Translations under genes and position numbers: made by a program
Shown here: positions 18,174 to 27,285 of the stretch, piece by piece
Layout of the letters: each line of letters begins with the position of its first letter
Numbering within the stretch: the stretch's first letter is position 1
Assembly: GCA_028335825.1 (NCBI GenBank)
Contig: JAIOKI010000005.1
Coordinates: 434,001-498,000 of the forward strand
DNA from: Nosema muscidifuracis
Taxonomy: Eukaryota > Microsporidia > Nosematidae
DNA length: 64,000 bases
Direction: 5' to 3'
Notes under the pieces: generated by a model
Told to the model about the DNA's origin: nothing
Database searches by the model: none
The model's input: only the letters and a program-made list of their open reading frames with translations

Positions 18174-18602
18174 ATGAAAATTATAATTCAGAAAACCAAA
18201 AATGCTAGATATATAAATAATAATGAACTTGTAAGTTCAATAGAAGAAGGATTAGTTCTTTTTGTTGGGTTTACGAAATTTGATACAGTAGATACACTTA
18301 ATTGGTGTGCTAAAAAGATTTTATCACTTAAACTTTATGACAACTGGACATTAAATATAATTAACAAAAATTTTGAAATATTGGTACTATCACAATACAC
18401 TATACTAGCTAAATTCGATGGAACTAAACCCAACTTTTGTGAAATGAAGGATAAAAATGAAGCTAAAGAATTATTTGATAAATTTTTTGAATTATTAAAA
18501 AATCAATATAACGAAACAAATGTAAAAAGAGGATTATTTGGTGCAAAATCTGAAGTTAGTATTGTAAATGATGGACCATTTACTGCAATTATTGAAAAAT
18601 AA
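18174..18602 (+). CDS. DTD1: D-aminoacyl-tRNA deacylase (DTD)
   Basis: A 142-aa canonical DTD, close to the family's 145-150. MKIIIQKTKNA forms the first strand, SQYT (73-76) the active-site strand, RGLFGAKSEVSIVNDGPFT the C-terminal block with the Gly-Pro pair at 134-135. The enzyme removes D-amino acids (and Gly) from mischarged tRNA as a homodimer, in which the Gly-cisPro of one chain enters the pocket of the other. It is divergent from a degenerate paralogue at 17650 with 116 bases between the starts. CCC lies about 17 bases upstream of the ATG. Confidence 0.93.
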   Translation: MKIIIQKTKNARYINNNELVSSIEEGLVLFVGFTKFDTVDTLNWCAKKILSLKLYDNWTLNIINKNFEILVLSQYTILAKFDGTKPNFCEMKDKNEAKELFDKFFELLKNQYNETNVKRGLFGAKSEVSIVNDGPFTAIIEK

Positions 18603-18620
18603 ATTTTTTAAATATAAAAA

Positions 18621-18691
18621 TGCATCGTGCGGGAATCGAACCCGCGTCTATCGGATGGCAACCGATAATTATACCACTAAACCAACGATGC
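18621..18691 (-). tRNA. tRNA-Gly(GCC)
   Basis: A complete cloverleaf on the minus strand. The acceptor GCATCGT pairs with ACGATGC, the D arm is TGGTTTAGTGGTATAATTA-like, the anticodon stem ATCGG/CCGAT closes loop TTGCCAT (GCC), and the T arm is CGGGTTCGATTCCCG. No intron. The 3' CCA is not encoded. Confidence 0.95.
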
Positions 18692-18799
18692 TTATTTCAC
18701 AAAATATAATAAAATATATTTGTAATATATTTAATTACTTAATATTTCATAAATCACACAATTTAATTTCAAATATATTGAAATATTTGTTTTATAAAT

Positions 18800-18965
18800 A
18801 ACATATTTGAAATTAATAATTATATTATATTAAAAAACACTTGTTATTCTATAAATAGCATATGCTAATATATTTGAAATTAGTAATTATATTATATTAA
18901 AAAACACTTGTTATTCTATAAATAAAATATTTCAATATATTTGCAATTAATAATTATATTATATA
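18800..18965. repeat. tandem repeat, about 77-bp unit, two copies plus a partial
   Basis: Units carry ATATTTGAAATTAATAATTATATTATATT followed by AAAAAACACTTGTTATTCTATAAAT. A second, different duplication with an AACACATCTAATGTTAACTA core follows at about 18990 and 19061. The whole spacer from tRNA-Gly to 19190 is AT-rich and has no gene. Confidence 0.7.
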
Positions 18966-19191
18966 CGATTATTTAATATCTTATATATAACACATCTAAT
19001 GTTAACTATATTTATAACTATAATTCTCTTATATCAAATTAAATTATCTTTTGTTTTATCAATAACACATCTAATGTTAACTATATATAAAATTAATTAT
19101 TCTCTTATACTAAATAACACTTGTTATTTTATAAAAAATAATATAATTTATAAAAATCAATACATAATTTATTTAGCAATCCATTATTCTT

Positions 19192-19515
19192 TCAAGCATT
19201 ATCTTTTAAGAAGTTTACAAATCTTTCTAAAATATTTACATCAACACCAGAAATATTCTCTACATATTCAACCTGAATTACTCCATTATTAATAACACCA
19301 TAAAAAACTACCCAATCCCCAATCTTATATTTTTCATGAGTTTTAATAATATAATTACTATTATTATATTCAACTAAATACTCCTTATCATCAATTTTAC
19401 TGACCCTACCAAATGAATAAATTTTTTCATTCTCGTTAAATCTCTCCATACTGTTGAACATATAGCCAAAATAAAATATTATTTTTAAAAATAATTTAAA
19501 TAACCCTTTATTCAT
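19192..19515 (-). CDS. small OB-fold-like protein, possibly RPA3
   Basis: The frame gives 107 aa from the first ATG, which overlaps the upstream SAC stop codon by four bases (ATGA). Later Mets at residues 19 (19461) and 23 (19449) would remove the hydrophobic head and give 89 or 85 aa. I consider these likelier starts. The remainder alternates strands (YSFGRVSKIDDKEYLVEYN, then KIGDWVVFYGVI) and ends in a helix (DVNILERFVNFL), the layout of a single OB fold such as the smallest replication protein A subunit. The resemblance is structural and weak. Same strand as the SAC gene and directly downstream of it. Confidence 0.6.
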   Translation of the reverse strand: MNKGLFKLFLKIIFYFGYMFNSMERFNENEKIYSFGRVSKIDDKEYLVEYNNSNYIIKTHEKYKIGDWVVFYGVINNGVIQVEYVENISGVDVNILERFVNFLKDNA

Positions 19516-20855
19516 ACACTGTCATCATTTTTTGATGTATCTTGTTTCCCTAATAAAATATTTATCATTTTATTTTTTTGTTTGTCAGTAAATCTATTAT
19601 TAATTAATCTAGTTGCAGATATTAATAAATCATCAAATAATCCCATAAAACTTCTCTTCTGTTTTAAAGACAATTCCTTCTTCATAACATCTGATCCTGT
19701 ATACAAATTACTAAGTGAATTTCCATTTTCAGTCCAACACTCTTGTAGTATTTGATCTATTTTAGGGTCCCTAAGTATTTTATCAAGTCTAAATTTACAA
19801 ATAAGAAATTGTGCGAGATTCGTTCGATCCAAACAGTCTATACAATTAACTCGATAAACTAAATCTTCATGATCAATTTTATTAAGATGCCAAAAAAATA
19901 AATTCTTTAGATTATCAAATTCGTGGGTATGCGAGTTTAAATCAAAAACTGTGTGTTTTATATTTTTGTTTATAAGAAGATCTATATAAGCATCATTCAA
20001 TATTTTTTCATCTTTTTTTTCACCAAGTAAAGTAATAACATGTACTTTACCAAAAGTTTTTTCTAATTTATTAAAATGTTTATCAAAAGATGTTTCTAAA
20101 TCTTTTCTATTTCCTGTAAAATATAATTTCCCATTTATGCCTTTATTCTTTTGTTTCCAGAATAATGGAACAGATCCTCGAATGACAGTTAACGATAACA
20201 AAAATTTATTATTTTTTTTACATTCGAAAAATGTCTTAACAAAAAATGAAACATTTCCATCTATATCGATACCACGAGATAACAATCTTGTACCCATTTT
20301 ATTACTAGATACAAGAGATAATAATTTCATATTATAGAAATCTGAATCTATTTTGAATGCTTTATTAACAAAATATCCACAAATCATATATCCCATTAAA
20401 TAATTTTGTCTATTAAGATCAGGAAAATGTCTAATTTTTAAATTAGTATCATTTCTATGTTTAGCATTTAAAAAATTATTCTGCATATGCATATTCCATA
20501 AAAATTCATCATCAGAAAATTTATTTTTGCTTATATAGAAATCATTTGAATGTATAAAATGTTCCAAATAAAAGGTTGTATCATTCATTTCAATATTTCC
20601 AAAAGGAAGAAAATCTACTTTTATAATTTTATGTATATCATTTCCTTCATAAATACCAACAAGTTCACTTTCTTTTACTATACCCAGGTATTCAATATTA
20701 TCTATCTTTATAATTCCTAATATGAAATCAAAATTAATATTTTCAATTATATCGTCTACAATCTCATTATGATTCTTTTTATTTATACATATTGATCCTG
20801 AATCTGATTGATAAGTTATTTTTTGAGAATGTTTGTAATAAAGAAGATAGGGCAT
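19512..20855 (-). CDS. SAC1: SAC-domain phosphoinositide phosphatase
   Basis: A 447-aa protein. The SAC catalytic motif is RVNCIDCLDRTN, with Cys 338 and Arg 344 forming the CX5R signature. Upstream are GTRLLSRGIDIDGNVSFFV and IRGSVPLFWKQ, both conserved in Sac1/Fig4 phosphatases. It would dephosphorylate PI4P or related lipids. Yeast Sac1 has two C-terminal transmembrane helices for ER/Golgi anchoring; none is visible here, so it may be recruited from the cytosol. CCC lies 12-14 bases upstream of the ATG. Its stop overlaps the first possible start of the next gene. Confidence 0.92.
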   Translation of the reverse strand: MPYLLYYKHSQKITYQSDSGSICINKKNHNEIVDDIIENINFDFILGIIKIDNIEYLGIVKESELVGIYEGNDIHKIIKVDFLPFGNIEMNDTTFYLEHFIHSNDFYISKNKFSDDEFLWNMHMQNNFLNAKHRNDTNLKIRHFPDLNRQNYLMGYMICGYFVNKAFKIDSDFYNMKLLSLVSSNKMGTRLLSRGIDIDGNVSFFVKTFFECKKNNKFLLSLTVIRGSVPLFWKQKNKGINGKLYFTGNRKDLETSFDKHFNKLEKTFGKVHVITLLGEKKDEKILNDAYIDLLINKNIKHTVFDLNSHTHEFDNLKNLFFWHLNKIDHEDLVYRVNCIDCLDRTNLAQFLICKFRLDKILRDPKIDQILQECWTENGNSLSNLYTGSDVMKKELSLKQKRSFMGLFDDLLISATRLINNRFTDKQKNKMINILLGKQDTSKNDDSV

Positions 20856-23106
20856 AGCTTAATGGGTAAAAAAAAAATATCTTTCATAGCATAGACATAA
20901 GAAACAAATATTTAAAATTTACATGATATTAAAAACAAATTTCTTGGATAGAATAGACATAGGAAGTAAATTTATTTGATAGCATAGACATAAAATATAC
21001 AATGATATAAGAAGTAAATATTCAAAATATAAATGGCATAAGAAACAAATATTTAAAATATACAATGAATATAAAAAACAAATTTCTTTGACAGCATAGA
21101 CATAAGAAAGAAATATTTAAAATATAAAATAAATTATTAAATTTAAATAAGATAAAGCTTATATTCAATATTTCATTATTAATTAGTCAAAAGCTATTAT
21201 AAAGTTAAAATATAGTAAAAATAATATTACCATAAATTAAAAAGATCTTCTATCTTTTTTCTATACATATTAACTAAAACTTTCCTTTTCTCAATAAAGG
21301 AATTTAATTTTATTATTAGGGGTTAAAAATAAATAAATATTAAATTTCATACTTTTTATATACATAAATTTGTACTTTTCTATAATGTCAAAAATCTCAT
21401 TTTGACAGTTTTCTCAAAGTTTAAAATTACTCATTGATAAATTAAAATAAAATCTTCAAAGAAAATTGAAATAGAAGATATTTTTTACTTTTTATGTATT
21501 TAAATAATAATATAAATTAAGAATTAACTTATAAAATTGTAAGAATTACAACATTTACTAATTATATAAGAAAAATTCAAAATTATTTAAAGAAATTAAA
21601 ATTTATAATTACTTACATTTAACATAAATTAATTAAACTTTCAATGAATAATCTTATAATTAGCAATTATTTAAAGAAATTAAAATTTAAAATTACTTAC
21701 ATTTAACATAAATTAATTAAACTTTCAATGAATAATCTTATAATTCAAAATTATTTAAAGAAATTAATTAAACTTTCAATAAATAATTTTAACATTAAAA
21801 TATTCTTCATTAAACTTCCAATGAATAATCTTAACATTTAAATATCCTTTATTATAATTTATATATCCTTTATTTAAGTTTCTATATTATTAAAATCTAC
21901 ATGCAAAAATTTTAATAAATGATATCAAATTTTTACTAGATGATCTTAAAAAAATATTTTTTAAATATAAATTTTTATTACGTCAAAAAAATTTATATTT
22001 TAATAATCATTTTGTATAATTTTTAAAATATCATTATTTAAATGTTGATGAAGATTTTGATCAATAGTAAATTTCAATAATATTTTGACAGCTAAAATAA
22101 TGAGAAATAGTTATATTACAAATTTATATTTAATTGAATAAATATATAAAATTGATCAATCAATAGATTTTTTATGCAGGAATTTTAAATATTTAATATT
22201 ATTAATTCATAAATCCAATTTTAAATATTTAATATTATTGATTCATAAATATAATTTTAAACATCTAAGACTGATTGATTTATAAACATCCAAGACTGAT
22301 TGATTCATAAACATCTAAGACTGATTGATTCATAAATATAATTTTAAACATCTAAGAATGATTGATTCATAAATATTTATTATTGATGTACAAAGCTACT
22401 AATAAATATTTGAAATTGATTGATCATTAAATTTTTTAAAATTTAAAACTAAATTTTAATTCAATTAATTGATTTTATATTTTTGTTTGTATATTATAAT
22501 TAATAATATTCATAATTTGTTAATTCTTTAATTAAATATAATTCATTTAATTTCATTTGTTTATATCTATTTAAATCTTAAAATTGTATTTAATTGATCT
22601 TTAATTTCATAATATTGAAATATATAAATTTTCGTATTTTTTAAATCTTTAATAAGTTTACGTAATCAAATAAGCAACCAAATATTATGACACTGCTATT
22701 AGAAAATTGATTGTTTTAAATTAAATCATTATTTAAAATTTTCTGATAAAATCGATTTTTCTGTTATAATAGTTTATGCATATAATTAAATTATAATTAA
22801 TTGTTTATCGACGAAATATTTTTATATTAAATAAATTTAGACATCTGTTTGGTTCATTTTTGTGATAGATCTATCATTTTTTGTTTGTTGATAGGATTAT
22901 ATATGTTTTATTTATACATCATCAAAATAATAGATTAATTCTTAAATAATGTAAGTAAGCAATATTGATTAAATTAATTTATTCAATTTCAACATATTTG
23001 AAATTTCACTTTATTTATCTAATTAATATTTTAACTTAAAAAATTTATAATTTGTTTTAGAATTTATAAATAATTTCTGATCTATTAGCAATAGTACGCC
23101 CATCAT
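20856..23106. other. gene-free AT-rich spacer with several short repeats
   Basis: About 2.25 kb without a credible gene. It holds imperfect repeats with AGCATAGACATAAGAAA units (20880-21130), a duplicated block with ATTTAAAGAAATTAA and ACTTTCAATGAATAATC cores (about 21560-21850), and a GATTGATTCATAAA array (22182-22375). No RNA gene or motif is recognised. Confidence 0.6.
22182..22375. repeat. imperfect tandem array, ATTGATTCATAAA-type units
   Basis: At least six units of about 25-36 bp end in GATTGATTCATAAA or a variant, alternating with ACATCTAAGACT or TTTAAATATTTAATATT segments. It lies 730 bp upstream of the GATA-factor gene. Confidence 0.7.
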
Positions 23107-23571
23107 ATGAAGAATAAATTGGATGAAATAACAAATAAGCGAGGATATTGTAGTAACTGTGGAACAACTACAACACCACTATGGAGAAGAGGAGCAGATG
23201 GTTGTTACTTATGTAATGCTTGTGGTCTATATTTAAAGATACACAAAAAAAACAGGCCTCATGAATTCAAATCAGATACTTTTAAGCAAAGAAACAGAAC
23301 GAAAAAAGAAATTTTTTATGTTCCACAATCAAATAGCTTTGATAATTATCATTTTAAAGATATGAATAGATATGGAGAAGTTAATTGGAATGGAGTAGAA
23401 GATTTTAGACAACATAATATTTATGAGCATAAATCAATTCTTTATAAAAGTAATCAAGAGAATTCAAAAGTGGATAAAAAGAATTCCAGATCTGATATTG
23501 GTCTAGTAAGTGAGGAAGATGAAACAGATGCTGTAGATGCTCTTGTTAAATTCATAAAGATGTGTAAATAA
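23107..23571 (+). CDS. GATA-type zinc finger transcription factor
   Basis: A 154-aa protein with one fungal class IVa GATA finger: Cys 15, 18, 36, 39 (CX2C-X17-CX2C) with TTTTPLWRRG and LCNACGLY between them, followed by the basic tail KIHKKNRP that contacts DNA. The rest is polar without further domains. It would bind GATA sites in the nucleus. Such single-finger short proteins are typical of microsporidia. A CCC motif ends five bases before the ATG. A long AT-rich region lies upstream. Confidence 0.92.
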   Translation: MKNKLDEITNKRGYCSNCGTTTTPLWRRGADGCYLCNACGLYLKIHKKNRPHEFKSDTFKQRNRTKKEIFYVPQSNSFDNYHFKDMNRYGEVNWNGVEDFRQHNIYEHKSILYKSNQENSKVDKKNSRSDIGLVSEEDETDAVDALVKFIKMCK

Positions 23572-23660
23572 ATTTGCTAAGGCTTGAATTAGATATATCT
23601 ATTAATTTAATTTTTATGTTTATACTATTAAATATTCTTATGTAAATAAAATAATATTAA

Positions 23661-23853
23661 AAAATCAGTTACGCTCTATTGGAATTTCAAGAGTGATGTT
23701 TTTAAGTGAAAGATATGATTTAAAAAAATCAGTTACGCTCTATTGGAATTTCAAGAGTGATCTTTTTAAGTCGAAAGATATTATTTAAAAAAATCAGTTA
23801 CGCTCTATTGGAATTTCAAGAGTGATGTTTTTATGTTGAAAGATATGATTTAT
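23661..23853. repeat. tandem repeat, 64-65-bp unit, three copies
   Basis: Units start AAAATCAGTTACGCTCTATT and continue through a GGAATTTCAAGAGTGAT core and an AAAGATATGATTTA end; starts at 23661, 23725 and 23790. It lies 90 bases past the GATA-factor stop codon. Copies are nearly identical, so the expansion is recent. There are no unique spacers, so it is not a CRISPR-like array. Confidence 0.9.
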
Positions 23854-24220
23854 ATATCAATATTTTAAAAATCAATAAATTTAATTTTTATTAATAAAAT
23901 TAGTTACATTACTATTAGAATTTATTAATGCTGTATTTTAACCAAAAATTATTGATTATTTGTAAAACAATACTTTTTTAATTAATCAAAATTTTCAGTG
24001 ATTGATATAAAAATTTAGATATATCTTTTTTAAAAAATGAAATTATGATTAGCTATTTAACTATAATTGAGAAAAAAATTGCTTAATAATTATTAGAGTG
24101 ATTATGTTGAATTTTATTTAGCTATAGATATAAAAATAAAGTAAATATTCTTTTTTTAAAAACGAAAGGATGATTAATTTATAATGGATTAGCTATTAAA
24201 TACAATAAAAAGTTTGAAAT

Positions 24221-24340
24221 TAAATATTTATTTTAACCTTTATAATAAAAGTACATTCCCATTCTAAGAACTGGAAATCTTAAGCTAATGAAAATATATT
24301 TAATTATGGATACCGAAGAATGAATATTTTTTTCTATGTT
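24221..24340. repeat. dispersed repeat pair member (with 29697-29850)
   Basis: It shares with 29697-29850 a block running from a TTTATTATAAAA/TTATAATAAAA stretch through TTCCCGTTCTGAGAACTG (here TTCCCATTCTAAGAACTG) to TTTAGCTAA/TTAAGCTAA. Diverged by roughly a fifth. The GAGAACTG block may be the remnant of a structured or mobile unit. Confidence 0.4.
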
Positions 24341-24716
24341 CCTCATGATTTCTAGATACTGTTTATTTAAGGAGTTAAATAATAAATAACTAGCATTAGA
24401 ATCATTTATTGTTGTAAAAAAATAAGCTATTATATTTATGCTTTACATTTTTATAAACAGTAAGAAAATGAGAATCATATAAGAAATATTCATGTTCTAT
24501 TTAAAATCTATCATTAAATAATCTCATTATTTTCAAATATATAATTTAATATTTAACTAAAATAATTTAGAATATAAATTGTATATATAATTAAATTATT
24601 TTTTTTTAATTTGTTGTTTATTTAATTTAAATTAATTGTATAAATTCTCATTTAATTAAAATATAATCTAGACTTCTAATAAAATTTATATCATAAATAA
24701 AAATATTTTATAAAAA

Positions 24717-24740
24717 CGCTCCTGGAGAGACTCGAACTCT

Positions 24741-24773
<33 letters not shown>

Positions 24774-24789
24774 ATTGCGCCACAGAAGC
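24717..24789 (-). tRNA. tRNA-Asn(GTT)
   Basis: A complete 73-nt cloverleaf on the minus strand. The acceptor GCTTCTG pairs with CAGGAGC, the anticodon stem TTCGG/CCGAA closes loop CTGTTAA (GTT), and the T arm is GAGAGTTCGAGTCTCTC. No intron and no encoded CCA. Confidence 0.95.
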
Positions 24790-24957
24790 TTAAGGGGAGA
24801 ATATTGCAATAACATATTACTATAAAGATATCTTAAAAAGACTACTATAAAGATATGTTAAAAAGATTAGATCTTTCATAAGTAGAAAATAGTAGGTCGT
24901 TGTAAAGTCTAACAAGATTTTATTATAATTTTTAATTTCAAAAATATTTTAATTACT

Positions 24958-25452
24958 CTATAAACTCTTCTCTAAACCCATTCTACATACCGGACATGAA
25001 ATATTTCTATAAAGCCATGGATCTATACAGTTTATATGATACACATGATGACATTTCAAAACTCTAACATCATCTTTTTCAGAAAATCGATCTATACATA
25101 TCGAACATGTATCTGAATATTTAATGTTTATATTCGAATATTTCTTAGATGGTATTTTTTTTAGTACTAGACTTGGATAACCAAGACCATCTCTTATTAA
25201 AGATATGTACAAACAGAACAAAAGAACGGATATCAATATAAAAGGTAAATGAAGAAATGCATAAATTATATATATGGATGCTGGATGTACATGTCTATTA
25301 TATAAGATTTCATTATCTGTCTCTATATTACTCTTAAGCTTGAATACTGTACTTGCCTCTACGTTTGCTCTTAATCCAAATATAGAATACATAAAAAGAG
25401 GTAGCATATGAAACAATAATAATTTTTTAAATAAATGTTTTAAATTTGTCAT
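24958..25452 (-). CDS. RING-H2 membrane protein, probable E3 ubiquitin ligase
   Basis: A 164-aa protein. A hydrophobic N-terminal segment (about 10-26) may be a signal peptide or anchor. A strong transmembrane helix covers about residues 60-86. A C-terminal RING-H2 follows: Cys 116, 119, 134, His 136, 139, Cys 142, 153, 156, with the IDPWL loop that contacts E2 enzymes. This layout matches small transmembrane RING-H2 ligases that tag membrane proteins for ER- or endosome-linked degradation. Substrates are not predictable. Convergent or divergent partners are far away, with about 0.9 kb of spacer upstream. Confidence 0.88.
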   Translation of the reverse strand: MTNLKHLFKKLLLFHMLPLFMYSIFGLRANVEASTVFKLKSNIETDNEILYNRHVHPASIYIIYAFLHLPFILISVLLFCLYISLIRDGLGYPSLVLKKIPSKKYSNINIKYSDTCSICIDRFSEKDDVRVLKCHHVYHINCIDPWLYRNISCPVCRMGLEKSL

Positions 25453-26334
25453 ATATTTAATAAATTAAAATTTAAATGTAAAAAACGTAATAATGAATTG
25501 TTAAGACAAATTAATATCTGTATATACTTATAAGAAGTATTTATTACAAAATATTCTTAACAATATCTGAAATAATTTATAAATTATATTTTTAATTTAT
25601 TTTTTTGAAACAATTTATTTTTGATCATAATATTTATTAATACAATAATTTTATATCATCAGAACTAACTTTTAATCTATTATATGTAGATTAATAATAA
25701 AAATAATGATAATTCTAACTAGGATAAATTTATTTATTATTTCTATTTTTGTATAATATAAAAAAATAATGATAATTTTAACTTGGATAAATTAATTTAT
25801 TATTGCTATTTTGGTATAATAAAAAAAATAAGCTATGGATTATAAACTCTTAAATCTAATTAATAAGAATTAAGTAAGTTTCATTGAAACATATGAAGTA
25901 TCAATCAAAATATAACTAATAAATATTTTATATATGAGAAAAAATAAGTATAATAATTATGACTCTAATAAATAAATTTGTAATATTTTAAAAAGCTTTA
26001 ATTAAACTCATGATAATCTTACACAAGAGAAATATAAATAAATATATTAAACAAAATGAGTATGAAACTGTCAAATATATCAAACTAGATATGAATTGTT
26101 AAACATGTCTTTACAAGCAAATCCTTATTAATATGCATTATTTTTGATATATAAATGACTTTCTTTAATAAATTAAAAAAATATTTTTTATTTACCCAAT
26201 CGAGTCAAATATTATTAATTGAAATATTTGCAAGCACATGTTTTTTATTCGAAATTTAATTGGTCACTAGATTTATTTTTAAATTGATTACGAAAAAATA
26301 TTCGTTACTTGACATTTTTTAAATCAAATAAGGG
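25453..26334. other. gene-free AT-rich spacer with a short duplication
   Basis: About 0.9 kb between divergent RING and DHHC genes. A unit of about 66 bp with AATAATGATAATT and GGATAAATT...TATTATT cores is duplicated around 25697-25830. Nothing else is seen. Confidence 0.55.
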
Positions 26335-27117
26335 ATGAAATTTATGGAAATACAAAAATCAGCCAGATTATATATAATATACGGATTTCATGTATTAATA
26401 TACTCTGTGTGTATATTCCACCACATAAATAATAGAAATGAGTATATTCAGAATCTTTGTTTTTTATTTCTGATACTTATAAACTCATTATCATTTACAA
26501 ATATATCTTTAACTAATCCAGGATATATTTGTAAAAAATTTAAAAATCGTAATAAGGAAGAATATATTGAGTATGTGAATGGAACTCAGATGCATAAATT
26601 TTATTATAACGATAATTGGTTATTATCAATTAAAATAGATGGTATAGAATATATTTGTAATTATTGTGAAGAATGCAATAATTTTAAACTACCTGGAACT
26701 AGTCATTGTAGAGAATGCAACTATTGTGTTATAGAAATGGATCATCACTGCTTTTGGTTTAATACATGTATAGCTAGAAATAATATAAAATACTTTTATA
26801 TTTACATATTCTCAATAACAGCTTTAAGTTACTTTGGAGTTTCTTCATTAGAATGTATTTTATCTTTTATACCAACTATAGATAGTTTTATATTTAGATT
26901 TTATAGACTATTTATTATTTTTTTTATATGTTTACTTAAATCTATTCATTTTGTTTTAGAGATATTTTCTTTGTACTACTTATATTTAGCTTTGACAAAT
27001 ATCAGATCAAGAGATTTTATTAAAAATATAAAAAGAGTGAGAAAAATAAATTTAAAGGAGTTTTTAATTAGAACATTTAGTGAAGTAAAAAAAATATCTT
27101 GTGAAGGAAATCATTAA
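26335..27117 (+). CDS. DHHC-type protein S-acyltransferase (palmitoyltransferase)
   Basis: A 260-aa protein with four hydrophobic helices (about 12-29, 39-59, 150-172, 186-217), the second pair being long. The cysteine-rich domain lies between helices 2 and 3: CNYCEEC (108-114), then TSHCRECNYCV (122-132) and the catalytic DHHC at 136-139 followed by FWFNTCIARNN. The usual P after DHHC is F here. It would palmitoylate cytosolic-side cysteines at ER, Golgi or plasma membrane. GGG directly abuts the ATG. A second ATG three codons on is possible. Confidence 0.93.
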   Translation: MKFMEIQKSARLYIIYGFHVLIYSVCIFHHINNRNEYIQNLCFLFLILINSLSFTNISLTNPGYICKKFKNRNKEEYIEYVNGTQMHKFYYNDNWLLSIKIDGIEYICNYCEECNNFKLPGTSHCRECNYCVIEMDHHCFWFNTCIARNNIKYFYIYIFSITALSYFGVSSLECILSFIPTIDSFIFRFYRLFIIFFICLLKSIHFVLEIFSLYYLYLALTNIRSRDFIKNIKRVRKINLKEFLIRTFSEVKKISCEGNH

Positions 27118-27126
27118 AAATCACAT

Positions 27127-27276
27127 TTATTTATTAAATACTTCACTGATATCTTTACTATATTCATTTATCTGTTTGTATTGCTTAACGATCTTTTTGA
27201 TATTTAATTTGAGTTTATAGACTTCTCCTTCAATTTCTTTCAATCTCTTATCAACAGAAATAAATAATTCACCCAT
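27127..27276 (-). CDS. 49-aa coiled-coil protein, unknown
   Basis: A short frame on the minus strand, MGELFISVDKRLKEIEGEVY to its end at NK-stop. Heptad-like spacing of Leu, Ile and Val runs through most of the sequence, so a single coiled-coil helix is likely. It is well formed for such an AT-rich spacer: 49 sense codons with balanced use of charged residues. Its start lies only nine bases from the start of the divergent SPX-EXS gene, and its end lies nine bases past the DHHC gene's stop. Size and composition recall small kinetochore or tethering subunits (for example DASH subunits), but I cannot assign a family. Confidence 0.55.
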   Translation of the reverse strand: MGELFISVDKRLKEIEGEVYKLKLNIKKIVKQYKQINEYSKDISEVFNK

Positions 27277-27285
27277 ATTTTAAAA

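Noticed and set aside
18568-18801. 77-aa frame on the plus strand after DTD
   Set aside because: It overlaps the end of DTD in another frame and runs through tRNA-Gly on the opposite strand.
23661-23853. Repeat array as CRISPR
   Set aside because: A 64-bp unit repeated head to tail without unique spacers, in a eukaryotic context.
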